In this document: positions 1-5,795 of the stretch, piece by piece
How positions within the stretch are numbered: position 1 is the stretch's first letter
Layout: every line of letters starts with the position of its first letter
From: Betaproteobacteria bacterium
GTDB taxonomy: Bacteria > Pseudomonadota > Gammaproteobacteria > Burkholderiales > Burkholderiaceae
Assembly: GCA_013205155.1 (NCBI GenBank)
Contig: JABMMT010000204.1
Span: forward strand, 1 to 6,163
DNA length: 6,163 nt
Direction: 5' to 3'
Notes under the pieces: model-generated
The model's database searches: none
The model's input: the letters and a program-made list of their open reading frames with translations, nothing else
What the model was told of the DNA's origin: nothing
Program-made: the position numbers and the translations under genes

Positions 1-74
1 CTGCTGCCTTAACAGAGGGAGTTGAACAAATTCATCAAATTATTTTAAATTGGCAAAATAACCAATTGATGTAA
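1..74 (+). CDS. C-terminal end of an unidentified protein (partial)
   Basis: An open frame enters from the left edge; its first complete codon is at position 3 and it ends at TAA 72-74. The visible 23 residues start AALTEGVEQIHQ and finish NWQNNQLM. They look like an amphipathic C-terminal helix. Similar helices close many class I PLP-dependent aminotransferases, but so short a tail cannot establish a family, so that is only a guess. The call as coding rests on the helix-like composition and on the lack of any other gene here. The stop is followed within about ten bases by the tRNA-like fragment, so the gene probably belongs to the flank rather than to the catabolic locus to its right. Confidence 0.5.
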   Translation, partial: AALTEGVEQIHQIILNWQNNQLM

Positions 75-83
75 TGAAGATAA

Positions 84-124
84 ATCAAAATCCTTTGATC
101 CCAGGTTCAAATCCTGGTGAGCTA
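84..124 (+). pseudogene. tRNA 3'-part remnant (T-arm plus acceptor-like tail)
   Basis: Positions 101-117 form a perfect T-arm: stem CCAGG (101-105), seven-base loop TTCAAAT (106-112) and stem CCTGG (113-117). This includes the GGTTCAAATCC box typical of tRNA genes. TGAGCTA (118-124) sits where the 3' acceptor strand would be. Just upstream, ATCAAA (84-89) and TTTGAT (94-99) pair around a four-base loop, as a long variable arm of a type II tRNA could. No matching 5' acceptor strand (TAGCTCA), D-arm or anticodon arm lies upstream, where a protein-coding tail occupies the space, and no CCA follows. It is therefore read as a 3' tRNA fragment, as left at att sites by tRNA-targeting integrases, and not as a functional tRNA. 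Chance resemblance or a terminator-like hairpin remains possible. Confidence 0.4.
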
Positions 125-214
125 TTAGAACTGGCAGGAAGTTTTGTCTGTTAGAGTTCCTTAAGATACAAATTAAGGTAAAAGAGTAATTTGGCATGCT
201 TAATGGCGACGATT

Positions 215-223
215 TGCTATAAC
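215..223 (+). promoter_or_regulatory. Extended -10 promoter for the first binding protein gene
   Basis: TGCTATAAC matches the extended -10 pattern TGnTATAAT with one change. The nearest good -35-like hexamer, TTGGCA (191-196), lies 21 bases upstream of the -10, which is too far, so this would be an extended -10 promoter with a weak -35. Transcription would begin near 230 and leave a leader of about 50 bases. Confidence 0.45.
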
Positions 224-279
224 TATGACTAATTAATACTTTTTCAGGCTAATCAATCAACTCTTTGAGGGGTATATCG

Positions 280-1278
280 ATGACAATTTTTGCCTTTAAT
301 ACATCCATTTTTAGGTTATCCCGATTTGTAATTAGTTTATTAGTGATATTAGGTTTTCATTTCCCGCTTTTGGCACAGACTAACTTTCCCTCTAAACCAA
401 TTCGTCTAGTAGTTCCATTTCCACCGGGGGGCTCCGCAGATATTCTTGCGCGGGTGATGGCTCAAAAATTGAGCGACACTCTTGAGCAGCCAGCATTAGT
501 AGATAACAAAGCTGGGGCTTCGGGTGCTATTGCTGCAGATTTTGTGGCTAAATCCAGTCCAGATGGCTACACCTTGATTTTTGCAACGGCTAGTACCCAA
601 GTGATTAATCCTGCGTTTAGCAAAGTTCCTTTTGATCCAGTACAAGATTTCACGCCAGTTGGAATGATTGGGACTTCTCCGTTAGGGCTCGTCATAAATT
701 CTGAAGTGCCGGCATCTGGAGTACAAGACTTGGTAGTTTGGTTGCGTGCAAATCCAGGAAAAGTAAATTTAGCTTCCTTTGGCAATATGACGGTGTCTCA
801 TCTAGCCGGAGAGCTTTTTATGCTGAATACGAATACTCGCATGTTACATATCCCTTATAAGGGTGCTCCGGCGGCGATGACTGATTTAGTTGCTGGCCGA
901 GTATCTGTGTATTTTGATGCCCTGACTAACGCGATACAAACTTCCAAGGCAGGACGAGCCAAATTGATCGCTGTTACTAGTCTGCAGCGCAATGTTTCAG
1001 TTCCTAATATACCGACGGTTGCAGAGCAAGGCGTTTCAGGATTCGAAGTTATTACCTGGTATGGCATCCTTGGTCCCGCAAAAATGCCGCAAGACATCGT
1101 TACTAAACTTAACGCTGCTATTAATAAATCCTTGGCTGATAACGAGGTTCGTGAGAAGCTAGTCTTTATGGGTGTGGATTCTGTACCAGCGGGTCCAGAT
1201 GCATTCGGAAGCGTTGTTCGCCGTGATCTTGCAAAATGGACTAAGCTTTCTCAAGAGGCAAAGATTAAAGCTGAGTGA
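280..1278 (+). CDS. Bug/TctC-family periplasmic solute-binding protein
   Basis: This is a tripartite tricarboxylate transporter (TctC/Bug) substrate-binding protein of 332 residues, the usual family length. The ATG at 280 is preferred over a TTG at 265 because GAGGGG (267-272) sits seven bases before it and overlaps the TTG. Residues 1-32 are a Sec signal peptide: Arg12 and Arg15, a hydrophobic core about 16-31, and cleavage likely after LLA32. The mature protein opens with the family hallmark PFPPGGSAD (46-54), followed by KSSPDGYTL (91-99), FDPVQDFTPV (118-127) and the HIPYKGAPAAMTDL block (190-203). Bug proteins bind small carboxylates or other polar organic compounds in the periplasm; this ligand cannot be named. 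No TctA or TctB membrane gene is in the window. The gene appears monocistronic, with its own promoter upstream and a convergent regulator downstream. Family assignment is very secure; specificity is unknown. Confidence 0.93.
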   Translation: MTIFAFNTSIFRLSRFVISLLVILGFHFPLLAQTNFPSKPIRLVVPFPPGGSADILARVMAQKLSDTLEQPALVDNKAGASGAIAADFVAKSSPDGYTLIFATASTQVINPAFSKVPFDPVQDFTPVGMIGTSPLGLVINSEVPASGVQDLVVWLRANPGKVNLASFGNMTVSHLAGELFMLNTNTRMLHIPYKGAPAAMTDLVAGRVSVYFDALTNAIQTSKAGRAKLIAVTSLQRNVSVPNIPTVAEQGVSGFEVITWYGILGPAKMPQDIVTKLNAAINKSLADNEVREKLVFMGVDSVPAGPDAFGSVVRRDLAKWTKLSQEAKIKAE

Positions 1279-1331
1279 CTTTTTGTATGCAGCATGAAAA
1301 AATCACATACTGATGAACAGGCAATGTAAGC

Positions 1332-1357
1332 TCCTAAAATTCTAGGATTATTTTTTT
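1332..1357 (+). terminator. Weak rho-independent terminator after the first binding protein gene
   Basis: TCCTA (1332-1336) pairs with TAGGA (1343-1347) around a six-base loop and is followed by a T-rich run TTATTTTTTT (1348-1357). The stem is only five pairs, so efficiency is uncertain, but the T-run orientation fits the end of the plus-strand gene that stops at 1278. The reverse strand has no T-run after this hairpin, so it does not serve the convergent regulator. Confidence 0.45.
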
Positions 1358-1361
1358 GAAT

Positions 1362-1386
1362 GTTACTTTAAGTAACGCTTATGCGT
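1362..1386. repeat. Two small overlapping inverted repeats between convergent genes
   Basis: GTTACTTTAAGTAAC (1362-1376) is a perfect palindrome with a one-base centre. It is followed by ACGC (1375-1378) and GCGT (1383-1386), which pair around TTAT. Lying between the 3' ends of two convergent genes, they may help end transcription from the minus strand, but neither is followed by a U-run in that direction. Confidence 0.3.
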
Positions 1387-1410
1387 GAGAGGTCTCTTGC
1401 GACTAATGGA

Positions 1411-2145
1411 CTAAATATTTCTTGACAATAAATCTATATCCAATCGGAGAAAGTCTCCACGATAAGTTAGTTCCCCTAAATAAATAACAGTGCCATCAGT
1501 CGCACAAAAAATTCTTCTAATTTCGGCAACGGGGGCACTTACTGAGATATTTAATGCATTTGCAGCCTCTACACCTGCAGTGGAAATAGTAAGGATTTGT
1601 CTTGCTGAACCAATTTTTACTTCTTTAAGGTCCATTAAAACGGGAATAACTAACTCATTTCGAAATCGTTTTGGAGCGAGCTTAAATATTCTTTCATCAA
1701 TATAGGCCGATATGACAGAGGTAAGTTGTTTGTTGTACGAATGTACTCGGCGTAGGAGGTGGTATTTCGGTGCAGCTATACCATCAGTAAGCTCAATTTT
1801 TGGTGTAGAAGGACCCTCTGTAATTGGTATTAAACGAGGCGTAAGATCTCTGTAAAGATCAGCAAGAGCTTTAAGTGAGCTAGCAACTTGCATTTGTGGA
1901 GGAATTAGTGGCTTTGCATTGACAAAGGTACCGCGACCTTGTTCTGGTCGTAATAGACCTTCATCCTTCAAAAGCTGTACAGCCTGTCTTATCGTTATTA
2001 GTGCAACCCCAAATTCTTTAGAGAGAATCGGTAAGGAAGGGATTTGCATTCCTATTGGCCAGATTTCTTTGACAATACGCTCTCGCATTGCATCAGTTAC
2101 CTGTGCATATAGCGGGCTAGTACTGTACTGAAAAAAATGCCGCAT
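1411..2145 (-). CDS. GntR-family transcriptional regulator, HutC type (UTRA domain)
   Basis: This 244-residue DNA-binding regulator is of normal HutC-subfamily length. Residues about 10-76 form the GntR winged helix: PLYAQV (11-16), the IPSLPILSKEFGV helix-turn-helix stretch with TIRQAVQLLKDEGLL (51-65), and the wing GRGTFV (70-75). Residues about 90-240 fit the UTRA ligand-binding fold, with a typical RRVHSYNKQ strand (132-140) and the closing run RRIFCATDGTVIYLGEL (210-226). UTRA domains bind small effector molecules that change DNA affinity. The ATG has an AAGGA Shine-Dalgarno (plus-strand positions 2150-2154) four bases upstream. The gene is divergent from the second binding protein and sulfatase genes across 128 bp, the usual arrangement for a local regulator, so it probably represses that pair and itself. 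The effector would be the pathway substrate or an intermediate, which is inference. It converges with the first binding protein gene. Confidence 0.9.
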   Translation of the reverse strand: MRHFFQYSTSPLYAQVTDAMRERIVKEIWPIGMQIPSLPILSKEFGVALITIRQAVQLLKDEGLLRPEQGRGTFVNAKPLIPPQMQVASSLKALADLYRDLTPRLIPITEGPSTPKIELTDGIAAPKYHLLRRVHSYNKQLTSVISAYIDERIFKLAPKRFRNELVIPVLMDLKEVKIGSARQILTISTAGVEAANALNISVSAPVAEIRRIFCATDGTVIYLGELTYRGDFLRLDIDLLSRNI

Positions 2146-2153
2146 TTATTCCT

Positions 2154-2165
2154 TAGCTATAGCTA
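2154..2165. promoter_or_regulatory. 12-bp perfect palindrome next to the regulator's ribosome-binding site
   Basis: TAGCTATAGCTA is its own reverse complement. It abuts the AAGGA Shine-Dalgarno of the minus-strand gntR gene and would lie in that gene's leader. It could be an autoregulatory operator half-site pair or a small hairpin. It is less convincing as the main operator than the repeat at 2217-2250. Confidence 0.3.
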
Positions 2166-2188
2166 TGTTATTGATTTATTTTTATTTA

Positions 2189-2194
2189 ATTATA
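2189..2194 (-). promoter_or_regulatory. Candidate -10 element for the gntR gene
   Basis: On the minus strand positions 2194-2189 read TATAAT, a perfect -10 hexamer. It would give a leader of roughly 35-40 bases to the ATG at 2145. No good -35 lies at 16-18 bases, so promoter strength is doubtful in this very AT-rich stretch. It lies within a few bases of the opposing -35 at 2197-2202, so the two promoters would overlap. Confidence 0.35.
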
Positions 2195-2196
2195 TA

Positions 2197-2225
2197 TTGA
2201 CAGGTCTGATTAAATATAGAATGAT
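2197..2225 (+). promoter_or_regulatory. Sigma-70-type promoter of the binding protein-sulfatase pair
   Basis: A perfect -35 hexamer TTGACA (2197-2202) is followed, after a 17-base spacer, by AATGAT (2220-2225), which matches four of six -10 positions. Transcription would start near 2232, about 40 bases before the GTG start at 2274. The -10 is covered by the left arm of the inverted repeat at 2217-2250. Confidence 0.5.
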
Positions 2226-2250
2226 ATACAGAGTTTAAAAAATCATTCTA
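2217..2250. promoter_or_regulatory. 9-bp inverted repeat, candidate GntR operator
   Basis: TAGAATGAT (2217-2225) and ATCATTCTA (2242-2250) are perfect reverse complements separated by 16 bases. The left arm covers the predicted -10 and the right arm lies just downstream of the predicted start point, an ideal position for repression by the divergent regulator. The arm centres are 25 bp apart, about two and a half helical turns. The known GntR-family operators are usually shorter-spaced palindromes, so binding by this regulator is inference. As RNA, only the right arm and part of the spacer would be transcribed. Confidence 0.45.
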
Positions 2251-2273
2251 ACTAGCAATTAAAGGGGACAAAT

Positions 2274-3242
2274 GTGCGCTCATTAATCCGAAATGCTGCT
2301 TTAGTAATACTATCTTTATGGGTTTCTGGCTTTGTAAGCGCCCAGGAGTACCCAAATAAACCTATCCAATTGGTGGTTCCGTATCCACCGGGTGGTGTAG
2401 TTGATATTACTGGTCGCTTACTGGCCGACCAGCTCAGTCGTGAGCTTGGTAAGCAAGTCATCGTGATTAATAAACCTGGAGCTGGTGGGACTATCGGGGC
2501 AGACTTTGTTGCCAAATCCCCTGCTGATGGCTATACGATCTTAATAGGCGGTGCAGCTACTCATGCTTTTGCACCTGCTATGTACAAGCAATTACGTTAT
2601 GATCCCATTAAAGATTTTGTACCCATTACGCAATTTACTGAGGGACCTTTAGCCCTTACAGTCAATGCAAGCGCTGGAATAGCTTCGGTTGATGAGTTTT
2701 TTAGAGTGCTTAGAAGCAAGGGCGATGGTGCAAACTATTCTTCTAATGGTATAGGAACCTTTCCACACCTTTCGGTTGAATTACTAAAGCAAAAAACGGG
2801 AACAAAGGCAATGCATATCCCATACCCTGGAGGTGGTCAGGCTGTGGTTGCACTTATTTCTAATGAAGTTCTATTCTCACAAAATCACCTGCCTGTTGTT
2901 TTGCCTCAAGCGCAAGCTAACCGAGTTCGAATTCTGGCGACCACTGGAGCGTCTCGCTCCTCTGTTCTTCCAGACGTACCCACCCTAAAAGAATCAGGTT
3001 ATGACGTTGTTGCCTCTGCTTGGTTTGGATTATTTGCGCCCGCAGGAACTCCACAGCCAATTATTCAGAAACTATATGAGGCAACTGCGGCAGCTGCAAA
3101 ATCTCCAGCATTGCGTGAAAAATTAGCCCTTCAAGGTGATGATATTGCGGTAGCTGGACCTGCTAAATTTAGTGCATTTCAAAAGGCAGAATTAGAGAAA
3201 TGGAAGAACGTGATTGCTGTAGCGGAGATTAAACCAGAATGA
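2274..3242 (+). CDS. Bug/TctC-family periplasmic solute-binding protein
   Basis: A second TctC/Bug binding protein, 322 residues. It starts at GTG 2274, six bases or so after AGGGGA (2263-2268); the ATG two bases earlier is in another frame and stops after four codons. Residues 1-23 form a Sec signal peptide (Arg2 and Arg6, core 8-21, cleavage after VSA23). Family marks are PYPPGGVVD (36-44), NKPGAGGTIGADFVAKSPADGYT (66-88), YDPIKDFVPI (109-118) and PDVPTLKE (233-240). It is clearly a paralogue of the binding protein at 280-1278, but the ligand-side block is different: HIPYPGGGQAVVALISNEVLF (181-201) where the first protein has YKGAPAAMTDLVAGRVSVYF. The two probably bind different ligands. 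It overlaps the hydrolase gene by 4 bp (ATGA), so the two are almost certainly co-transcribed and the bound compound may be the hydrolase substrate. TctA/TctB membrane subunits are absent from the window. Confidence 0.93.
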   Translation: MRSLIRNAALVILSLWVSGFVSAQEYPNKPIQLVVPYPPGGVVDITGRLLADQLSRELGKQVIVINKPGAGGTIGADFVAKSPADGYTILIGGAATHAFAPAMYKQLRYDPIKDFVPITQFTEGPLALTVNASAGIASVDEFFRVLRSKGDGANYSSNGIGTFPHLSVELLKQKTGTKAMHIPYPGGGQAVVALISNEVLFSQNHLPVVLPQAQANRVRILATTGASRSSVLPDVPTLKESGYDVVASAWFGLFAPAGTPQPIIQKLYEATAAAAKSPALREKLALQGDDIAVAGPAKFSAFQKAELEKWKNVIAVAEIKPE

Positions 3243-4714
3243 CAAAGAATATGACGCGTCCAAATATCATCTTAATTATGACTGATCAGCAAAGGGCTGA
3301 CACGATTGGAGCATTAGGTGCTCCATGGATGAAAACACCAAACTTAGATCGTCTGGCTAAAGAAGGTGCTGCTTATAGTGAGTGCTTCGTGACATCTCCG
3401 GTTTGTGTAGGAGCTAGGGCTAGTTTATTTACTGGTAAATATCCTCATGGTTGTCAGGTCTTCAGTAACTTTCAACCATGGCAGCCTACATGGGTAAGCA
3501 CTCTTGCAGATCATGGATATCATTGTGTCAATATTGGAAAGATGCACATTAATCCATACGATGCACCAGGAGGCTTTCATCAGCGCCTCATTATGGAAAA
3601 TAAGGATAGGCCACTATTTCTTGAGGAACGCGATCGAGCTATTTACGATGAATGGGACAAGGCTCTTCATAATCGTAAATTAACTAAGCCATCTCGTTAC
3701 AATCGCTTTGCTGCTGACCCAGAAGGCTACAAAAAAGCACTCGGTGCCTTTACATGGGATCTTGATCCCGATATGCATCCAGATAATTTTATAGGCGATA
3801 CCGCTTGTTGGTGGATAGATGATCGCAAAAATCAGGATCCATTATTTTTACAAATTGGTTTTCCTGGCCCCCATCCACCTTATGACCCGTTGCCTGAGGC
3901 GCTTGCTGAATATGCTGATGTTGATATTCCTACGCCTGAGGTTAGTGATGAAGAAATACAGGCGCAACCGGGCGCCCAGCAAAAGTTACGCGACAATATG
4001 ATTGACTTTAATTTCGATTCAATTGCTTGGCGACGTGATGCTACAAAAGAAGATTTTCTTCGTTTAAGGCGTCACTATGCTGCTAACGTTACTATGATCG
4101 ACCTACAAGTGGGGCGTATCTTAAAGTCATTAGATGCACGAGGGTATTTAGATAACGCACTTGTAATCTTCACTTCGGATCATGCAGATGCCTTGGGAGA
4201 TCATGGACATATTCAAAAATGGACGATGTATGACTCTGTTGTGCGAGTTCCATTGATCTTTTGGTCTAAAAACTTAGATATACAAAAGGGCATTCGTAAA
4301 GAACTTGTGCAGATGTTTGATATTGCCCCAACGATATTAGAAACTGCAGGCCTACCAATTCCTGTAGACTTCGAGGCAAAGTCTCTATGGGGCTCTATCT
4401 CTAAATTACCAAATTATCAGCCTCGTGATGCAGTATATGCCGAGCTAGCTCGGGATCATATTCAAAATGGAAGTGAATTTATTTTGATGCGCCGAGATTC
4501 AAAATGGAAGATAGTGCTTTATCTAGATGATGCTTACGGTGAGCTCTACGACCTTGGTGCTGATTCTGGAGAGAAAAATAATCTATGGAATAACGAGGCA
4601 CTTCGCTCAATACGGGATGAATTAAAAATTGACTGTCTGAGTTGGTTAGCTCGCGGTTCATTGACTGCAAATCGCAAGAGTAGTCGTGCACCACAAAAAG
4701 CAATGAATATTTAA
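3239..4714 (+). CDS. Cytoplasmic sulfatase-family hydrolase (alkaline phosphatase superfamily)
   Basis: This 491-residue type I sulfatase-fold hydrolase splits sulfate or related esters with a modified active-site residue and a divalent metal. Visible in order: PNIILIMTDQQ (8-18) with metal ligand Asp16; TPNLDRLAKEG (33-43); the nucleophile block SPVCVGARASLFTG (53-66) with Cys56 and Arg60; GKMH (100-103) with Lys101 and His103; GFPGPHPPYDP (207-217) with His212; TSDHADALGDHG (312-323) with metal ligands Asp314 and His315; Lys327; and a C-terminal ELYDLGADSGEKNNL block (435-449). The single Asp before QQ and the GPHPPYDP motif resemble choline sulfatase and phosphonate monoester hydrolase relatives rather than periplasmic arylsulfatases. 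There is no signal peptide, so it acts in the cytoplasm. Oddly, the nucleophile motif is C-V-G-A-R, with Gly where Pro or Ala is usual. The start overlaps the upstream stop by four bases; an in-frame ATG at 3251 is the alternative. The substrate is unknown. Confidence 0.88.
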   Translation: MTKNMTRPNIILIMTDQQRADTIGALGAPWMKTPNLDRLAKEGAAYSECFVTSPVCVGARASLFTGKYPHGCQVFSNFQPWQPTWVSTLADHGYHCVNIGKMHINPYDAPGGFHQRLIMENKDRPLFLEERDRAIYDEWDKALHNRKLTKPSRYNRFAADPEGYKKALGAFTWDLDPDMHPDNFIGDTACWWIDDRKNQDPLFLQIGFPGPHPPYDPLPEALAEYADVDIPTPEVSDEEIQAQPGAQQKLRDNMIDFNFDSIAWRRDATKEDFLRLRRHYAANVTMIDLQVGRILKSLDARGYLDNALVIFTSDHADALGDHGHIQKWTMYDSVVRVPLIFWSKNLDIQKGIRKELVQMFDIAPTILETAGLPIPVDFEAKSLWGSISKLPNYQPRDAVYAELARDHIQNGSEFILMRRDSKWKIVLYLDDAYGELYDLGADSGEKNNLWNNEALRSIRDELKIDCLSWLARGSLTANRKSSRAPQKAMNI

Positions 4715-4863
4715 ATGCATGCTTCTGAAGTCTTTGGAAAAAAAGTGCAGACTATGTTCATTAACTACAGAGCTTTTTGTTGAAGTCTTAAGGCCGCTAT
4801 AAAACTGAAAACTCTCAATGACAATAGTAGATTTTTTCATCTTCGATCATTTATATTATTAAT

Positions 4864-4906
4864 AAGGGTTTACCCCTTTTGCAGTTTGTTTGGTGTAGTG
4901 TATAAA
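4864..4906 (+). promoter_or_regulatory. Putative terminator-like hairpin and promoter before the dioxygenase gene
   Basis: The stretch 4715-4949 has no gene. AAGGG (4864-4868) pairs with CCCTT (4874-4878), followed by only two further T residues, so it is at best a poor terminator. TTGCAG (4879-4884) and TATAAA (4901-4906) are 16 bases apart and make a plausible sigma-70 promoter. A short inverted repeat TTTAG-N5-CTAAA (4907-4921) follows. Together they suggest that the dioxygenase-dehydrogenase pair can be transcribed separately from the sulfatase gene. The remainder, 4715-4860, shows only a 9-base direct repeat TGAAGTCTT (4726-4734 and 4781-4789). Confidence 0.4.
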
Positions 4907-4949
4907 TTTAGATCAACTAAACATAACTATAAAAGTATTGGAGGCGGGT

Positions 4950-5795
4950 GTGAGTTCATCAATTTTAGAGGTTAAGCCATTAACAGGAGCTCTTGGCGCA
5001 GAAATTTTTGGACCTGATTTATCAAAAAAGCTTTCTCCAGAATTGATTCAGGAAATCCGCAATCAGCTTCTTCAACATGGCGTAATCTTTTTTCGCGATC
5101 AAGATTTAACTCCAGAGCAGCACTTAAATTTCTCTAAATTATTTGGACCTTTAGTAATTAATCCTGTTTATGGAAGTGTTGATGGTTTTCCTGAGATCAT
5201 GCCGGTGATTAAGGATGTAAACGATACCTACAATATTGGCGATACATGGCATAGTGATATGACTTACATGCCAGAACCCCCATTGGGCTCAATTTTGTAT
5301 GCGAAAGAGGTTCCACAAGTTGGCGGGGATACTCTTTGGACCAACATGTATATGGCTTATGATTATTTGCCTGAGCCATTAAAAAATACTTTAGAGGGTT
5401 TAAATGCCATTCATTCAGATGCCTTTTTGACGGCACGCACTGAAGAGCGGAATTCTGGGCGATCCACGAAGCTATTGGTAGATCCTAATCGTGCCGAACT
5501 ACGCGCTCTGCACCCAGTTGTGAGAACGCATGATGAGACTAAGAAAAAAGCTTTATTTGTAAATTACCCATTCACTTATTCTTTTGAGGGTATGAGCAGA
5601 GACGAAAGTCTTCCATTACTTAATCAGATATATGCCCATACATCTAAGCCTGAATTTTCTTGTAGATTTAGGTGGCAAAAAGGCTCAATAGCATTTTGGG
5701 ATAATCGCTGCACCATGCATTATGCGTGTAATGATTATCAGGGGCATCGTCGCGTCATGAATAGAATCACTATTGCTGGTCCAAAGACTCAATAA
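4950..5795 (+). CDS. TauD/TfdA-family Fe(II)/2-oxoglutarate-dependent dioxygenase
   Basis: This cytoplasmic oxygenase of 281 residues uses Fe(II), O2 and 2-oxoglutarate to hydroxylate a substrate; in taurine and alkylsulfate dioxygenases this releases sulfite or sulfate and an aldehyde. GTG 4950 is chosen because GGAGG (4940-4944) lies five bases before it; the in-frame TTG at 4938 overlaps that site. The iron triad is complete: WHSD with His101 and Asp103, and DNRCTMHYA with His257. GGDTLW gives Thr128, and HRRVMNR gives Arg268 and Arg272, matching the TauD 2-oxoglutarate contacts in spacing. Overall it follows E. coli TauD closely from GVIFFRDQ (44-51) to RITI (272-275). One difference is NPVY (71-74) where TauD reads HPVY, that His being a taurine contact, so the substrate is probably not taurine. 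The stop codon shares one base with the next start (TAATG), implying coupled translation with the dehydrogenase. Family secure, substrate unknown. Confidence 0.9.
   Translation: MSSSILEVKPLTGALGAEIFGPDLSKKLSPELIQEIRNQLLQHGVIFFRDQDLTPEQHLNFSKLFGPLVINPVYGSVDGFPEIMPVIKDVNDTYNIGDTWHSDMTYMPEPPLGSILYAKEVPQVGGDTLWTNMYMAYDYLPEPLKNTLEGLNAIHSDAFLTARTEERNSGRSTKLLVDPNRAELRALHPVVRTHDETKKKALFVNYPFTYSFEGMSRDESLPLLNQIYAHTSKPEFSCRFRWQKGSIAFWDNRCTMHYACNDYQGHRRVMNRITIAGPKTQ

Noticed and set aside
159..178. Inverted repeat CCTTAA-N8-TTAAGG
   Set aside because: Six AT-rich pairs with no T-run after it and no clear link to the promoter at 215-223; too likely by chance to annotate.
265..279. TTG start for the first binding protein, adding five residues
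   Set aside because: The TTG overlaps the GAGGGG ribosome-binding site that is well placed for the ATG at 280, and the signal peptide is complete without the extra residues.
1490..2131. Plus-strand open frames opposite the gntR gene
   Set aside because: They are antisense to a gene with clear winged-helix and UTRA motifs and show no protein family features.
4726..4789. 9-base direct repeat TGAAGTCTT, two copies 55 bp apart
   Set aside because: Only two copies, no flanking symmetry and no element between them; probably chance.
4658..4840. Minus-strand 60-residue open frame across the end of the sulfatase gene
   Set aside because: It overlaps a secure gene for a third of its length and has no recognisable domain and low-complexity composition; treated as a chance frame.
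4938..4949. TTG start for the dioxygenase
   Set aside because: It lies on the GGAGG site that serves GTG 4950, and TauD-family proteins align from the later start.
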